Shown here piece by piece: positions 1-12,900 of a DNA stretch of 64,000 bases. The DNA comes from Lates calcarifer. Taxonomy: Eukaryota > Chordata > Actinopteri > Centropomidae. The notes beneath the pieces were generated by a model that saw nothing but the letters and a program-made list of their open reading frames with translations, had not been told where the DNA came from and did no database searches. Each line of letters starts with the position of its first letter. Position 1 is the first letter of the stretch. The stretch is taken from positions 10,978,130-11,042,129 of the forward strand of contig NC_066835.1 of NCBI RefSeq assembly GCF_001640805.2. Reading direction: 5' to 3'. Made by a program: the position numbers and the translations under genes.

Positions 1-1024
1 CCTTGTTGTAGAGAAGCTGGGTGGAGTGAGGGGGTTTGTTGTGCCGCAATGGTCTTTGCAGACACTCAAAATCACAGAGTAAATACTGTGAAACATTGCA
101 CAATGCCACTAGAGACAGCTAGAAGCAGGCATGGCCCCAAGAATGGAGCCTTAGGGTGGTAGAAGAGAAATGTACACTAGTACTACTTTGGGTTTAGTGG
201 GGGAAAGGACACGGAGAGCAGTGGACGGGCTGAGGGACTCAGACCTCTAAAAGGACTACAGTCCACAAATGTTTTTAAACTTTCAGATAAAAGGCTCCCA
301 GTGACAAAGGAGAGGCATGAAGCCCTAGGTTCCTCTCTGTCTGTCTCCACCCTATGCCTTTCCTCTTCCTCAGATTCATAAGATTACACCCCTCTTCACT
401 TATAGACATTTTTTCTGTGCTACTGCCAGATAAAAGGTAAAGCACAGTTTTCTGTTTTTCTATTTTAGGCCATATAAGTATACAGGTATGTGCATCCATA
501 ATTTTGACAAAATTATAGCAAAAACATTTTTTAACAAAATTATCAAAAACAGAAGACTGGTATTAGAATTGCTCTGGTAAAGTCTCAAGCTATCCCAGAA
601 AAGGGAAGTGACCACTTCCTCTAAATGAAACTCATATCTACACATTGGAAGGAAGATGATGGAAGGCAGGGTGCACTAATATTCTCTAAGATCTGCTGTC
701 ATTAATCTATCATCAATAATTGATAGATGTAACAAGCTAGATGGCAAAAAGTAAGAAAGAATGGTTAGGAGGCTTCACCAGGTAGCAGCAGAACCATGAT
801 GTAGGAAAAGAGGCAGAGCCATGTTGAGAGATCAGTGTAATGGCATTGACTTCGCTACTGCAAAATGAAAGGTGGGCACAGGGCATCTTTTCTTGTTTTG
901 CCAATCAGAGAATTGGAGATAAGAGTACAACATATTGCATTAGTAACTGCAGTGGCATTTGGGGGTGTCAGCCGCATTAGTTACTGCTATGCAGGTTGGT
1001 TGGTGGGGGGAGGCGTTCTTCACA
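1..1024 (-). other. rab5a 3' UTR and downstream flank
   Basis: This stretch lies directly downstream of the rab5a stop codon on the minus strand and holds no credible coding exon. I found no clear AATAAA on the minus strand, so the 3' UTR may run past the left edge. The word cattagttactgc, which overlaps the stop codon, recurs at about 975 and 937. A short inverted repeat (atctatca/tgatagat) sits near 707-727. The open frames here are short and composition-driven. Confidence 0.5.
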
Positions 1025-2764
1025 TTAGTTACTGCAGCACGGAGCCTTGGCTGGCTGGGGCAGCTTCTGTCAGGTCCACTCCCCGGTTCCGCCCGCTGTT
1101 GGCTCCCGCCAGCCTGTGGCTCACTTTTTGGCAATCTCTTTGCTGAAACGTGACAAGAAACCAAGCTAAATAATGATAAGATAAAGTGCAACTTTTCATT
1201 TGTAGGGAGCAGAAGTTACAAATGAAAAATTTTCATTATCCACACCTGACCACAACCATCCAGTTAATCAGTTTGATTAAGATTACCGCTCTACAAATGC
1301 ACTGGCAAAATATATGAATAAAGTGTCAAGAGTTACCCACCAATAGCCATAAATATCTCATTCACATTCATAGATGTCTTAGCTGACGTCTCCATGAAAA
1401 GTAAGCTGTTGTCATCTGCGTAGGACTGGGGCATCCTGTTAACACAACATGAACACCATGAATTTTCAATATATCTTAACACATGGATGCATTTGATACT
1501 AAGAAAGTCTAAGCACTAGAGCTTAATGGATTTTTATCACTTGTATGTTCTGGATGTAATCATATTGAACAAAAACAGAGAGAAAATTAATGTTTGTTGT
1601 TGTTCCCCAAAAATGCACAAAATAAGACTGACTGTAAAAGCACAGTTTGTTCAGTCTGACCTGGAAGTCGACAGCTCTCTTGTTGGCTAGGTCAGCTTTG
1701 TTGCCTGACAGAGCGATGACTATATTAGGACTTGCTTGTCTCTGCAGCTCCTTCACCCAGTTCTTTGCCCGTGCGAAGGACTCCTGCAAATAGAAGACAT
1801 TGTACCAATTGCCAATACATGCTATCATTAACTGTAACAGTAGCAGTAGCCATACTCTAACTTGTTGTACAAGTGCTCTGGCTGCATCTTGCTGGCTGAC
1901 TAAATGACAAGTACAATGTCAGGAAAATTGCATAAAGAACTGGAAGGTGGATGAACGTGCCTCGTTTGTGATGTCGTAGACCACAATGGCAGCCTGTGCT
2001 CCTCTGTAATACATGGGTGCCAAACTGTGGTAACGCTCCTGGCCTGCAGTGTCCCAGATTTCAAACTTCACTGTTGTGTCATCTAGACACACTGTCTGGG
2101 TGAGAAAGGCCGCTGAAGAGATAGGACAAGGTGAGGGGTGAGTCAGCATTAGATAATAAGTATCAACACCAAAACAATACTCTTGACAATGCCATGTAAA
2201 TAACAGTATTTAAAGCATTATCAATTTCCATTACAGGAGACAAACTGTAGCTAATAGTAGAATTTAATTTTACTTAAAGTGGAAAATTGAGTTCCAAAAT
2301 CTATTAAGTTACAGGTCACAACTGTGTATGTGATCCTGACAAAAAAATTTAAACACACATTTTTTTTTTTACACGTTATTTTAAGGTGCTGTTGTGACAA
2401 AAGCAAAGCACCCCATTGGCTATAAACAGATACACCAGTGCTAAATCTCTAATAAGTAGCAAACTTTTTTAAAAAAAAAGGAAAATCTGTTTAATTGAGA
2501 CATAAATACACTCCTACAATTATAACACTCCATCCAATTGATCCACAACCAGTTGGCAACTTGTGAGGAACAGCCCTGTTCGTTGATATGAAGCTTACCT
2601 CCTATTGTACTCTCCTGGAATTCATGGAACTGGCCCTTGACAAAGCGAAGCACTAAGCTGGACTTCCCAACAGCTGACTCCCCCAGCAGCACCAGCTTAA
2701 ACTGACAGATCTTGTTCCCTGCATTGGGTCCATTGGGTCTCGTAGCTCCTCCCCGATTGGCCAT
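1025..2764 (-). CDS. rab5a: Rab5A small GTPase, coding exons 2-6, with three +1 indels in the last two exons
   Basis: Rab5A is the early-endosome GTPase that controls endocytic vesicle fusion. The coding exons on the minus strand are 2764-2599, 2112-1961, 1783-1661, 1435-1341 and 1142-1025. The protein starts [14 protein letters not shown] and shows the P-loop GESAVGKS, the switch II motif WDTAGQE, the base-binding GNKAD and the METSAKT motif. The C-terminal prenylation motif CCSN precedes a TAA at 1027-1025. Corrected length is about 216 residues, as expected for vertebrate Rab5A (215-216). As written, the frame breaks in exon 5: GATGCCCCAG has one C too many (plus-strand gggg 1428-1431), which brings a TGA at about 1412. 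Exon 6 has one extra G (plus-strand ccc 1105-1107) and one extra C (plus-strand gggg 1057-1060). All three are homopolymer +1 changes, so assembly error is more likely than a pseudogene. Intron 3 appears to use a GC donor at 1960-1959. The paralogue assignment (A rather than B or C) rests on the N-terminus and C-terminus. Confidence 0.93.
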
Positions 2765-5233
2765 GACCTAGTCAGATCACCCAGTGTCCTGCGTGCCAAA
2801 CCTCACTATCAGGACTTCTGCTGCAAAAACCAAGAGAAGAAATAGCTTTAGTGACAGTCATAGAGTAATGAGCACTTATTAAACACTGAAGAGCAACACA
2901 ACTCTGAATAAAGAGAACAAAGCATATCTGCTTACAAGTTAAATGTACCGCAACATTTTACGTTACAACAGAATTTCCCCAAACACTGACAAAATTCAAG
3001 TGTAATACCAAAATATTTTGGTTAACAGCATTCTGTAGAGCTATCAACAAGTTTTTTGGTTTTGTTTTGACATGATGAGGGACTCTACAGGGCTCAAAAT
3101 AACAATATATTTGGTTTCCTTTATGACACACTATATAAATATATATGTAAATAAAACCTACAGGTCGACAGTAATAGTTTTTGTGTGATCAGTTAGTGAT
3201 GCTTTTAAATAATAGGTAATATTTAAAGGAAATTTGAGATATAGGACCAGGTTTGTCTGAAGGTTTTATATATATATATAGTAAGCAAACAGAATTCAGA
3301 CTACATTATAGGATAAATTATTTATCACAAACTACCTTGCAAACATTAGCCCTTCTGTTGCAGTTTAACAAGACTAAAAGAACAGATTAACTAATTAGTT
3401 AACATGTAATTGACATATAATTTGACATATAAGGAGGGCAAGTATTCATCACTCTATGCCAAGAACAACTGTAAAAAAGAAATTCAAAAATAAACTAATC
3501 ATACACACTAAAGCTTGGTTGCTAAATAGGTTGATGATATTTAAAGTAATTAAATATAGAGGTTCTACTTTATGTATCTTCTTATTATACATTGTTTCAG
3601 TGATTATTATCAAGAAAGAAACAAAATAGTAGTTAGATATGATCTCCATTCTCTAATACTGACTAATTTTAATAGTTTTGTCTCTACCCTTCCCTCCCCT
3701 CCCCTCCCCTTTCATCCTTACTGACAGTGGCCATCAAAGCAAGTGCACTATAAGTGATGCATTTCACACAAGCACTTTCACATATCAAATTTAAATTATG
3801 CACTGAATGAATTGAAAATATATGACCTATATATATATATATATATATATACACGTTTGTCATCACTGACTCAGTTACCAAACACAAGTAGGTCTGTTTT
3901 GCCAACAGTGCTTTATGAATGACATTATCAAAGAGGCAAAGAGCAAAAGCCCACCACAACCACATACAATTACAGCAAGCAAAGAAAGCCTAGTCAAGAC
4001 AAGAACCACAACAGTTTCAGGAGTTTTCACAAGAATTTCACCCACCCACATTACTCGAGCCTGTTGCAGCAGTGAAAACCTCGGTATGGATACATACCAT
4101 GCATTCATGCATTGCTTAGTGACTTACTTAAGAATGAACTGCTGACTAATTTCAATACAACAGATGGCTGTTGTCAGGAGATAACACAGTCTGTGTTTGA
4201 TTTTGCAGGGAAAATCTGTCCTGAGAATGATTTGTGGAATCTTATCCCTGACCATAAACACTTTAACCGTGAACCCCGCACCAAACTCTCTTATGCAGGA
4301 CACAGACATAATACCTACTGACAAAAAGTACAGATACTGTTCCATACTCATATATGCTCTCTAATGCAATTAAGTACAACGGCATAAAATCTTCCATACG
4401 TAATGGAACAAGAAGAAAACACTGACGCTTAAGAAACTGCAGCGACATTACAATGACTGCGTTTACCCATGACAGTGACTGTCAACAGACGCTGCGCACT
4501 GCATGACTGCAATGCTCACAAAATATAAGGGCTTATCTGTCGTTAGTTGACTGTAAACACACTTGCTCGTATTAGCTGTCGCCCTCTATCTCTTGATTTT
4601 AGAGGGGGACGCCATTTTCCAAATTGTTTTTGTTGTCTAGCTCGTTAGCTCACTTGCAGTTAGTCAACCTTAGCTTTTCAAATGGCCAGTAACGGTAGCC
4701 TCCTAACCACTTTATGAACAGCACATTAAAACGACAGGCTCACGCAATAAAGCTAAAGGGGATGCGATGTGTTAACAAGCTACTGGCTGCACTGCTAGAT
4801 ACCGTTATCAAACTGAAATGCTGTGCAGGCTGGCTAACGTTATTTAATGGGGAGTAGCCAAACCCTCAATTAAGAACCACTAACGTTAGTTTGGTAGCTC
4901 TGTTAGCATTCCACCCACTGACCTGAGTCCACCCATTTAGCTGTTAGCTATCACAAAGTCAATTGTGAGCCATGAATACTGTTTGCTATCGCAGCCAATG
5001 GTAGCCGCTTGTTAATGGCAACATATCTACACAGAAGAGGAAGAGCTAGACTCGATAAGACGTGACAAAGGCCTGTATTTCTGCATTCTCTTGGCTATCA
5101 AACATCACCGACATTAGCTGAAGTCGGCTAGCGATAGCTAACATTAGTCCCCGATGACAACTGAGCAAACGTTAGCGTTAGCTAGTTCGCCAGCTGGAAA
5201 CCACAACTTGTCGATTCATGTCAAGTACGCTAC
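2765..5233 (-). other. rab5a 5' UTR remainder and intron 1
   Basis: The ATG exon probably begins at 2820, after a tttttgcag acceptor. The rest is intron 1 up to a donor at 5233. It holds a CCCCT-type pyrimidine tract (3690-3711), a TA dinucleotide run (3828-3852) and a TATATA stretch near 3267-3281. The part nearest the promoter (about 4560-5200) is rich in CpG and in words such as gctaacgttagc, which I often associate with fish promoter-proximal introns. No coding exon was seen. Confidence 0.55.
3828..3852. repeat. (TA)n microsatellite
   Basis: An uninterrupted run of about 12 TA dinucleotides lies inside rab5a intron 1. Confidence 0.9.
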
Positions 5234-5450
5234 CTGACAGCCAGACGATGTTTTGAACTTTAAATACCACCGCTGTAGTATTTACACACGGAACTCAGGA
5301 CACTGTGGTGAGGTGGTGCTGGAGAAACCAAGAAAACAATTTCAACAATCCCGTCACGTCTCCTCCTTTCTTTCTTCTCGCAACTTCCCCTTAGAACCAA
5401 AACACAAACAAGCTCTTCCGCCCCTCGTGCCACGTCATACAGCACGTCTG
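5234..5450 (-). promoter_or_regulatory. rab5a non-coding first exon and promoter
   Basis: A good donor (CTGTCAG|GTAGCG on the minus strand) at 5234/5233 would end a non-coding first exon that joins the ATG exon at 2820. Around 5414-5437 there are a CTTCCG ETS-like word, a short C-rich box and ACGTCA, a CRE half-site, in the position expected of a TATA-less promoter. The transcription start itself cannot be placed from sequence. Confidence 0.5.
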
Positions 5451-5986
5451 CCCTCTAGAAGCGAGTTTCTCAGCCGCAGCATCTCTAATACTTGTATTTA
5501 GTTAGCTACTAACAAACCCAAAGACATTATAATGGTAGTAGCTTATGTTGTAAAAATATTTCAAAACATATTTTCAACAGATATATAATGTTGTTATTGT
5601 TTTGTGTTGATTTATGGTCATTTTGTATTATATTGCGTCTGTACCTGGATGTCAATGTTACCCTTGGACAAAAACTCAAGCTTTTGATAACTTTTAATTT
5701 TTAATTAAATTTAAAATTTTTTAACAACGGCGTTAACAGTATACTTACTGAGTTTGAGTCGATAGGATTAAATCTCTAGGAGGAGTTTGTTCTCCAAATA
5801 GTGAAAATGAGCAAAATTTGGTATTAAAGTCAAAATGGCTGATTTCCTGTTGGTTTGAGGTCATGGCATCCCGGATTTGAAGGCATCATCACCGTTCAGA
5901 GAGACATCGTCAATGATTACAGAAACACTTTCTATGATCTCAGAGACATCATTCACGATCACAAAGCTAGTGATAGCGGGTCACTA
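5451..5986. other. Spacer between the rab5a promoter and the satellite array
   Basis: AT-rich sequence without a gene. Near the array edge an imperfect direct duplication of about 45 bp is visible (5893-5921 against 5938-5966, sharing cagaga..catc..gat.acaaa/gaaac). This is unlike the satellite monomer and could be an older flank or the end of a mobile element. Confidence 0.5.
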
Positions 5987-6941
5987 TTCAGGTCCAACTT
6001 TTTCAGCTCAAAGTCACTCAGGGGCATGTTTTATGCCATTTGGAGTGGATTTGGACAGGTTTTTGGTGAATTCTTTGAAAAAGTTGACACCACCGTTTTT
6101 GGTGACCGCGACAGGCGGCGGGTCATGGTTTGGAGTGAAAAAATGTCAAAATTTCAGGTCCAACTTTTTCAGCTCAAAGTCAGTCAGGGGCATGTTTTAT
6201 GCCATTTGGAGTGGATTTGGACAGGTTTTTGGATTTGGACAGGTTTTTGGTGAATTCTTTGAAAAAGTTGACGCCACCGTTTTTGGTGACCGCGACAGGC
6301 GGGTCATGGTTTGGAGTGAAAAAATGTCAAAATTTCAGGTCCAACTTTTTCAGCTCAAAGTCACTCAGGGGCATGTTTTATGCCATTTGGAGTGGATTTG
6401 GACAGGTTTTTGGTGAATTCTTTGAAAAAGTTGACACCACCGTTTTTGGTGACCGCGACAGGCGGCGGGGTCATGGTTTGGAGTGAAAAAATGTCAAAAT
6501 TTCAGGTCCAACTTTTTCAGCTCAAAGTCACTCAGGAGCATGTTTTATGCCATTTGGAGTGGATTTGGACAGGTTTTTGGTGAATTCTTTGAAAAAGTTG
6601 ACACCACCGCTTTTGGTGACCGCGATAGGCGGCGGGTCATGGTTTGGAGTGAAAAAATGTCAAAATTTCAGGTCTAACTTTTTCAGCTCAAAGTCACTCA
6701 GGGGCATGTTTTATGCCATTTGGAGTGGATTTGGACAGGTTTTTGGTGAATTCTTTGAAAAAGTTGACACCACCGTTTTTGGTGACCGCGACAGGCGGCG
6801 GGTCATGGTTTGGAGTGAAAAAATGTCAAAATTTCAGGTCCAACTTTTTCAGCTCAAAGTCACTCAGGAGCATGTTTTATGCCATTTGGAGTGGATTTGG
6901 ACAGGTTTTTGGTGAATTCTTTGAAAAAGTTGACACCACCG
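5987..6941 (+). repeat. EcoRI-type ~166 bp satellite array, minor (forward) arm
   Basis: Just under six monomers lie in the orientation ...ttcaggtccaac...tggatttggacaggttttt...gaattc.... Each holds one GAATTC (6068, 6252, 6416 and onwards) and one GGTGACC. The first complete interval is 184 bp because the 18 bp word ggatttggacaggttttt is doubled; the others are close to 166 bp. The array begins abruptly at about 5987 and stops at 6941, where the orientation flips. Open frames here are read-through of the monomer in rotating frames and are not genes. Confidence 0.95.
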
Positions 6942-6942
6942 A

Positions 6943-9900
6943 CACTCCAAACCATGACCCGCCGCCTGTCGCGGTCACCAAAAGCGGTGGTGTCAACTTT
7001 TTCAAAGAATTCACCAAAAACCTGTCCAAATCCACTCCAAATGGCATAAAACATGCTCCTGAGTGACTTTGAGCTGAAAAAGTTGGACCTGAAATTTTGA
7101 CATTTTTTCACTCCAAACCATGACCCGCCGCCTGTCGCGGTCACCAAAAACGGTGGTGTCAACTTTTTCAAAGAATTCACCAAAAACCTGTCCAAATCCA
7201 CTCCAAATGGCATAAAACATGCTCCTGAGTGACTTTGAGCTGAAAAAGTTGGACCTGAAATTTTGACATTTTTTCACTCCAAACCATGACCCGCCGCCTA
7301 TCGCGGTCACCAAAAACGGTGGTGTCAACTTTTTCAAAGAATTCACCAAAAACCTGTCCAAATCCACTCCAAATGGCATAAAACATGCTCCTGAGTGACT
7401 TTGAGCTGAAAAAGTTGGACCTGAAATTTTGACATTTTTTTCACTCCAAACCATGACCGCTGTCGCGGTCACCAAAAACGGTGGTGTCAACTTTTTCAAA
7501 GAATTCACCAAAAACCTGTCCAAATCCACTCCAAATGGCATAAAACATGCCCTGAGTGACTTTGAGCTGAAAAAGTTGGACCTGAAATTTTGACATTTTT
7601 TCACTCCAAACCATGACCCTGTCGCGGTCACCAAAAACGGTGGTGTCAACTTTTTCAAAGAATTCACCAAAAACCTGTCCAAATCCACTCCAAAATGGCA
7701 TAAAACATGCCCCTGAGTGACTTTGAGCTGAAAAAGTTGGACCTGAAATTTTGACATTTTTTCACTCCAAACCATGACCCGCCGCCTGTCGCGGTCACCA
7801 AAAAACGGTGGTGTCAACTTTTTCAAAGAATTCACCAAAAACCTGTCCAAATCCACTCCAAATGGCATAAAACATGCTCCTGAGTGACTTTGAGCTGAAA
7901 AAGTTGGACCTGAAATTTTGACATTTTTTCACTCCAAACCATGACCCGCCGCCTATCGCGGTCACCAAAAGCGGTGGTGTCAACTTTTTCAAAGAATTCA
8001 CCAAAAACCTGTCCAAATCCACTCCAAATGGCATAAAACATGCTCCTGAGTGACTTTGAGCTGAAAAAGTTGGACCTGAAATTTTGACATTTTTTCACTC
8101 CAAACCATGACCCGCCGCCTGTCGCGGTCACCAAAAACGGTGGTGTCAACTTTTTCAAAGAATTCACCAAAAACCTGTCCAAATCCACTCCAAATGGCAT
8201 AAAACATGCCCCTGAGTGACTTTGAGCTGAAAAAGTTGGACCTGAAATTTTGACATTTTTTCACTCCAAACCATGACCCGCCGCCTGTCGGCGGTCACCA
8301 AAAACGGTGGTGTCAACTTTTTCAAAGAATTCACCAAAAACCTGTCCAAATCCACTCCAAATGGCATAAAACATGCCCTGAGTGACTTTGAGCTGAAAAA
8401 GTTGGACCTGAAATTTTGACATTTTTTCACTCCAACCATGACCCTGTCGCGGTCACCAAAACGGTGGTGTCAACTTTTTCAAAGAATTCACCAAAAACCT
8501 GTCCAAATCCACTCCAAATGGCATAAAACATGCCCCTGAGTGACTTTGAGCTGAAAAAGTTGGACCTGAAATTTTGACATTTTTTCACTCCAAACCATGA
8601 CCCGCCGCCTGTCGCGGTCACCAAAAACGGTGGTGTCAACTTTTTCAAAGAATTCACCAAAAACCTGTCCAAATCCACTCCAAATGGCATAAAACATGCT
8701 CCTGAGTGACTTTGAGCTGAAAAAGTTGGACCTGAAATTTTGACATTTTTTCACTCCAAACCATGACCCGCCGCCTGTCGCGGTCCACCAAAAACGGTGG
8801 TGTCAACTTTTTCAAAGAATTCACCAAAAACCTGTCCAAATCCACTCCAAATGGCATAAAACATGCCCCTGAGTGACTTTGAGCTGAAAAAGTTGGACCT
8901 GAAATTTTGACATTTTTTCACTCCAAACCATGACCCTGTCGCGGTCAACCAAAAACGGTGGTGTCAACTTTTTCAAAGAATTCACCCAAAAACCTGTCCA
9001 AATCCACTCCAAATGGCATAAAACATGCTCCTGAGTGACTTTGAGCTGAAAAAGTTGGACCTGAAATTTTGACATTTTTTCAACTCCAAACCATGACCCG
9101 CCGCCTATCGCGGTCACCAAAAGCGGTGGTGTCAACTTTTTCAAAGAATTCACCAAAAACCTGTCCAAATCCCACTCCAAATGGCATAAAACATGCTCCT
9201 GAGTGACTTTGAGCTGAAAAGTTGGACCTGAAATTTTGACATTTTTTCACTCCAAACCATGACCCGCCTGCCTTCGCGGTCACCAAAAACGGTGGTGTCA
9301 ACTTTTTCAAAGAATTCACCAAAAACCTGTCCAAATCCACTCCAAATGGCATAAAACATGCTCCTGAGTGACTTTGAGCTGAAAAAGTTGGACCTGAAAT
9401 TTTGACATTTTTTCACTCCCAAACCATGACCGCGCCTGTCGCGGTCACCAAAAACGGTGGTGTCAACTTTTTCAAAGAATTCACCAAAAACCTGTCCAAA
9501 TCCACTCCAAATGGCATAAAACATGCCTCCTGAGTGACTTTGAGCTGAAAAAGTTGGACCTGAAATTTTGACATTTTTTCACTCCAAACCATGACGCGCT
9601 GTCGCGGTCACCAAAAACGGTGGTGTCAACTTTTTCAAAGAATTCACCAAAAACCTGTCCAAATCCACTCCAAATGGCATAAAACATGCCCCTGAGTGAC
9701 TTTGAGCTGAAAAAGTTGGACCTGAAATTTTTGACATTTTTTCACTCCAAACCATGACCCGCCGCCTGTCGCGGTCACCAAAAACGGTGGTGTCAACTTT
9801 TTCAAAGAATTCACCAAAAACCTGTCCAAATCCACTCCAAATGGCATAAAACATGCTCCTGAGTGACTTTGAGCTGAAAAAGTTGGACCTGAAATTTTGA

Positions 9901-12900
9901 CATTTTTTTCACTCCAAACCATGACCCGCCGCCTGTCGCGGTCACCAAAAACGGTGGTGTCAACTTTTTCAAAGAATTCACCAAAAACCTGTCCAAATCC
10001 ACTCCAAATGGCATAAAACATGCTCCTGAGTGACTTTGAGCTGAAAAAGTTGGACCTGAAATTTTGACATTTTTTCACTCCAAACCATGACCCGCCGCCT
10101 GTCGCGGTCACCAAAACGGTGGTGTCAACTTTTTCAAAGAATTCACCAAAAACCTGTCCAAATCCACTCCAAATGGCATAAAACATGCTCCCTGAGTGAC
10201 TTTGAGCTGAAAAAGTTGGACCTGAAATTTTGACATTTTTTCACTCCAAACCATGACCCGCCGCCTGTCGCGGTCACCAAAAACGGTGGTGTCAACTTTT
10301 TCAAAGAATTCACCAAAAACCTGTCCAAATCCACTCCAAATGGCATAAAACATGCCCCTGAGTGACTTTGAGCTGAAAAAGTTGGACCTGAAATTTTGAC
10401 ATTTTTTCACTCCAAACCATGACCCTGTCGCGGTCACCAAAAACGGTGGTGTCAACTTTTTCAAAGAATTCACCAAAAACCTGTCCAAATCCACTCCAAA
10501 TGGCATAAAACATGCCCCTGAGTGACTTTGAGCTGAAAAAGTTGGACCTGAAATTTTGACATTTTTTCACTCCAAACCATGACCCGCCGCCTGTCGCGGT
10601 CACCAAAAACGGTGGTGTCAACTTTTTCAAAGAATTCACCAAAAACCTGTCCAAATCCACTCCAAATGGCATAAAACATGCCCCCTGAGTGACTTTGAGC
10701 TGAAAAAGTTGGACCTGAAATTTTGACATTTTTTCACTCCAAACCATGACCCGCGCCTGTCGCAGTCACCAAAAACGGTGGTGTCAACTTTTTCAAAGAA
10801 TTCACCAAAAACCTGTCCAAATCCACTCCAAATGGCATAAAACATGCCCCTGAGTGACTTTGAGCTGAAAAAGTTGGACCTGAAATTTTGACATTTTTTC
10901 ACTCCAAACCATGGACCCGCCTCCTGTCGCGGTCACCAGAAACGGTGGTGTCAACTTTTTCAAAGAATTCAGCAAAACTGTCCAAATCCAAAAACCTGTC
11001 CAAATCCACTCCAAATGGCATAAAAACATGCCCCTGAGTGACTTTGAGCTGAAAAAGTTGGACCTGAAATTTTGACATTTTTTCACTCCAAACCATGACC
11101 CGCCGCCTGTCGCGGTCACCAGAAAGCGGTGGTGTCAACTTTTTCAAAGAATTCACCCAAAAACCTGTCCAAATCCACTCCAAATGGCATAAAACATGCT
11201 CCTGAGTGACTTTGAGCTGAAAAAGTTGGACCTGAAATTTTGACATTTTTTCACTCCAAACCATGACCCGCCGCCTGTCGCGGTCACCAAAACGGTGGTG
11301 TCAACTTTTTCAAAGAATTCACCAAAAACCTGTCCAAATCCACTCCAAATGGCATAAAACATGCTCCTGAGTGACTTTGAGCTGAAAAAGTTGGACCTGA
11401 AATTTTGACATTTTTTCACTCCAAACCATGACCCGCCGCCTGTCGCGGTCACCAAAAACGGTGGTGTCAACTTTTTCAAAGAATTCACCAAAAACCTGTC
11501 CAAATCCACTCCAAATGGCATAAAACATGCTCCTGAGTGACTTTGAGCTGAAAAAGTTGGACCTGAAATTTTGACATTTTTTCACTCCAAACCATGACCC
11601 GCCGCCTGTCGCGGTCACCAAAAACGGTGGTGTCAACTTTTTCAAAGAATTCACCAAAAACCTGTCCAAATCCACTCCAAATGGCATAAAACATGCCCCT
11701 GAGTGACTTTGAGCTGAAAAAGTTGGACCTGAAATTTTGACATTTTTTCACTCCAAACCATGACCCTGTCGCGGTCACCAAAAACGGTGGGTGTCAACTT
11801 TTTCAAAGAATTCACCAAAAACCTGTCCAAATCCACTCCAAATGGCATAAAACATGCCCCTGAGTGACTTTGAGCTGAAAAAGTTGGACCTGAAATTTTG
11901 ACATTTTTTCACTCCAAACCATGACCCGTCGCGGTCACCAAAAACGGTGGTGTCAACTTTTTCAAAGAATTCACCAAAAACCTGTCCAAATCCACTCCAA
12001 ATGGCATAAAACATGCCCCTGAGTGACTTTGAGCTGAAAAAGTTGGACCTGAAATTTTGACATTTTTTCACTCCAAACCATGCCCGCCGCCTTCGCGGTC
12101 ACCAAAAACGGTGGTGTCAACTTTTTCAAAGAATTCACCAAAAACCTGTCCAAATCCACTCCAAATGGCATAAAACATGCCCCTGAGTGACTTTGAGCTG
12201 AAAAAGTTGGACCTGAAATTTTGACATTTTTTCACTCCAAACCATGACCCGCCGCCTGTCGCGGTCACCAAAAACGGTGGTGTCAACTTTTTCAAAGAAT
12301 TCACCAAAAACCTGTCCAAATCCACTCCAAATGGCATAAAACATGCCCCTGAGTGACTTTGAGCTGAAAAAGTTGGACCTGAAATTTTGACATTTTTTCA
12401 CTCCAAACCATGACCCTGTCGCGGTCACCAAAAACGGTGGTGTCAACTTTTTCAAAGAATTCACCAAAAACCTGTCCAAATCCACTCCAAATGGCATAAA
12501 ACATGCCCCTGAGTGACTTTGAGCTGAAAAAGTTGGACCTGAAATTTTGACATTTTTTCACTCCAAACCATGACCCGCCGCCTGTCGCGGTCACCAAAAA
12601 CGGTGGTGTCAACTTTTTCAAAGAATTCAGCAAAAACCTGTCCAAATCCAAAAACCTGTCCAAATCCACTCCAAATGGCATAAAACATGCCCCTGAGTGA
12701 CTTTGAGCTGAAAAAGTTGGACCTGAAATTTTGACATTTTTTCACTCCAAACCATGACCCGCCTCCTGTCGCGGTCACCAAAAACGGTGGTGTCAACTTT
12801 TTTCAAAGAATTCAGCCAAAAACCTGTCCAAATCCAAAAACCTGTCCAAGTCCACTCCAAATGGCATAAAACATGCCCCTGGAGTGACTTTGAGCTGAAA

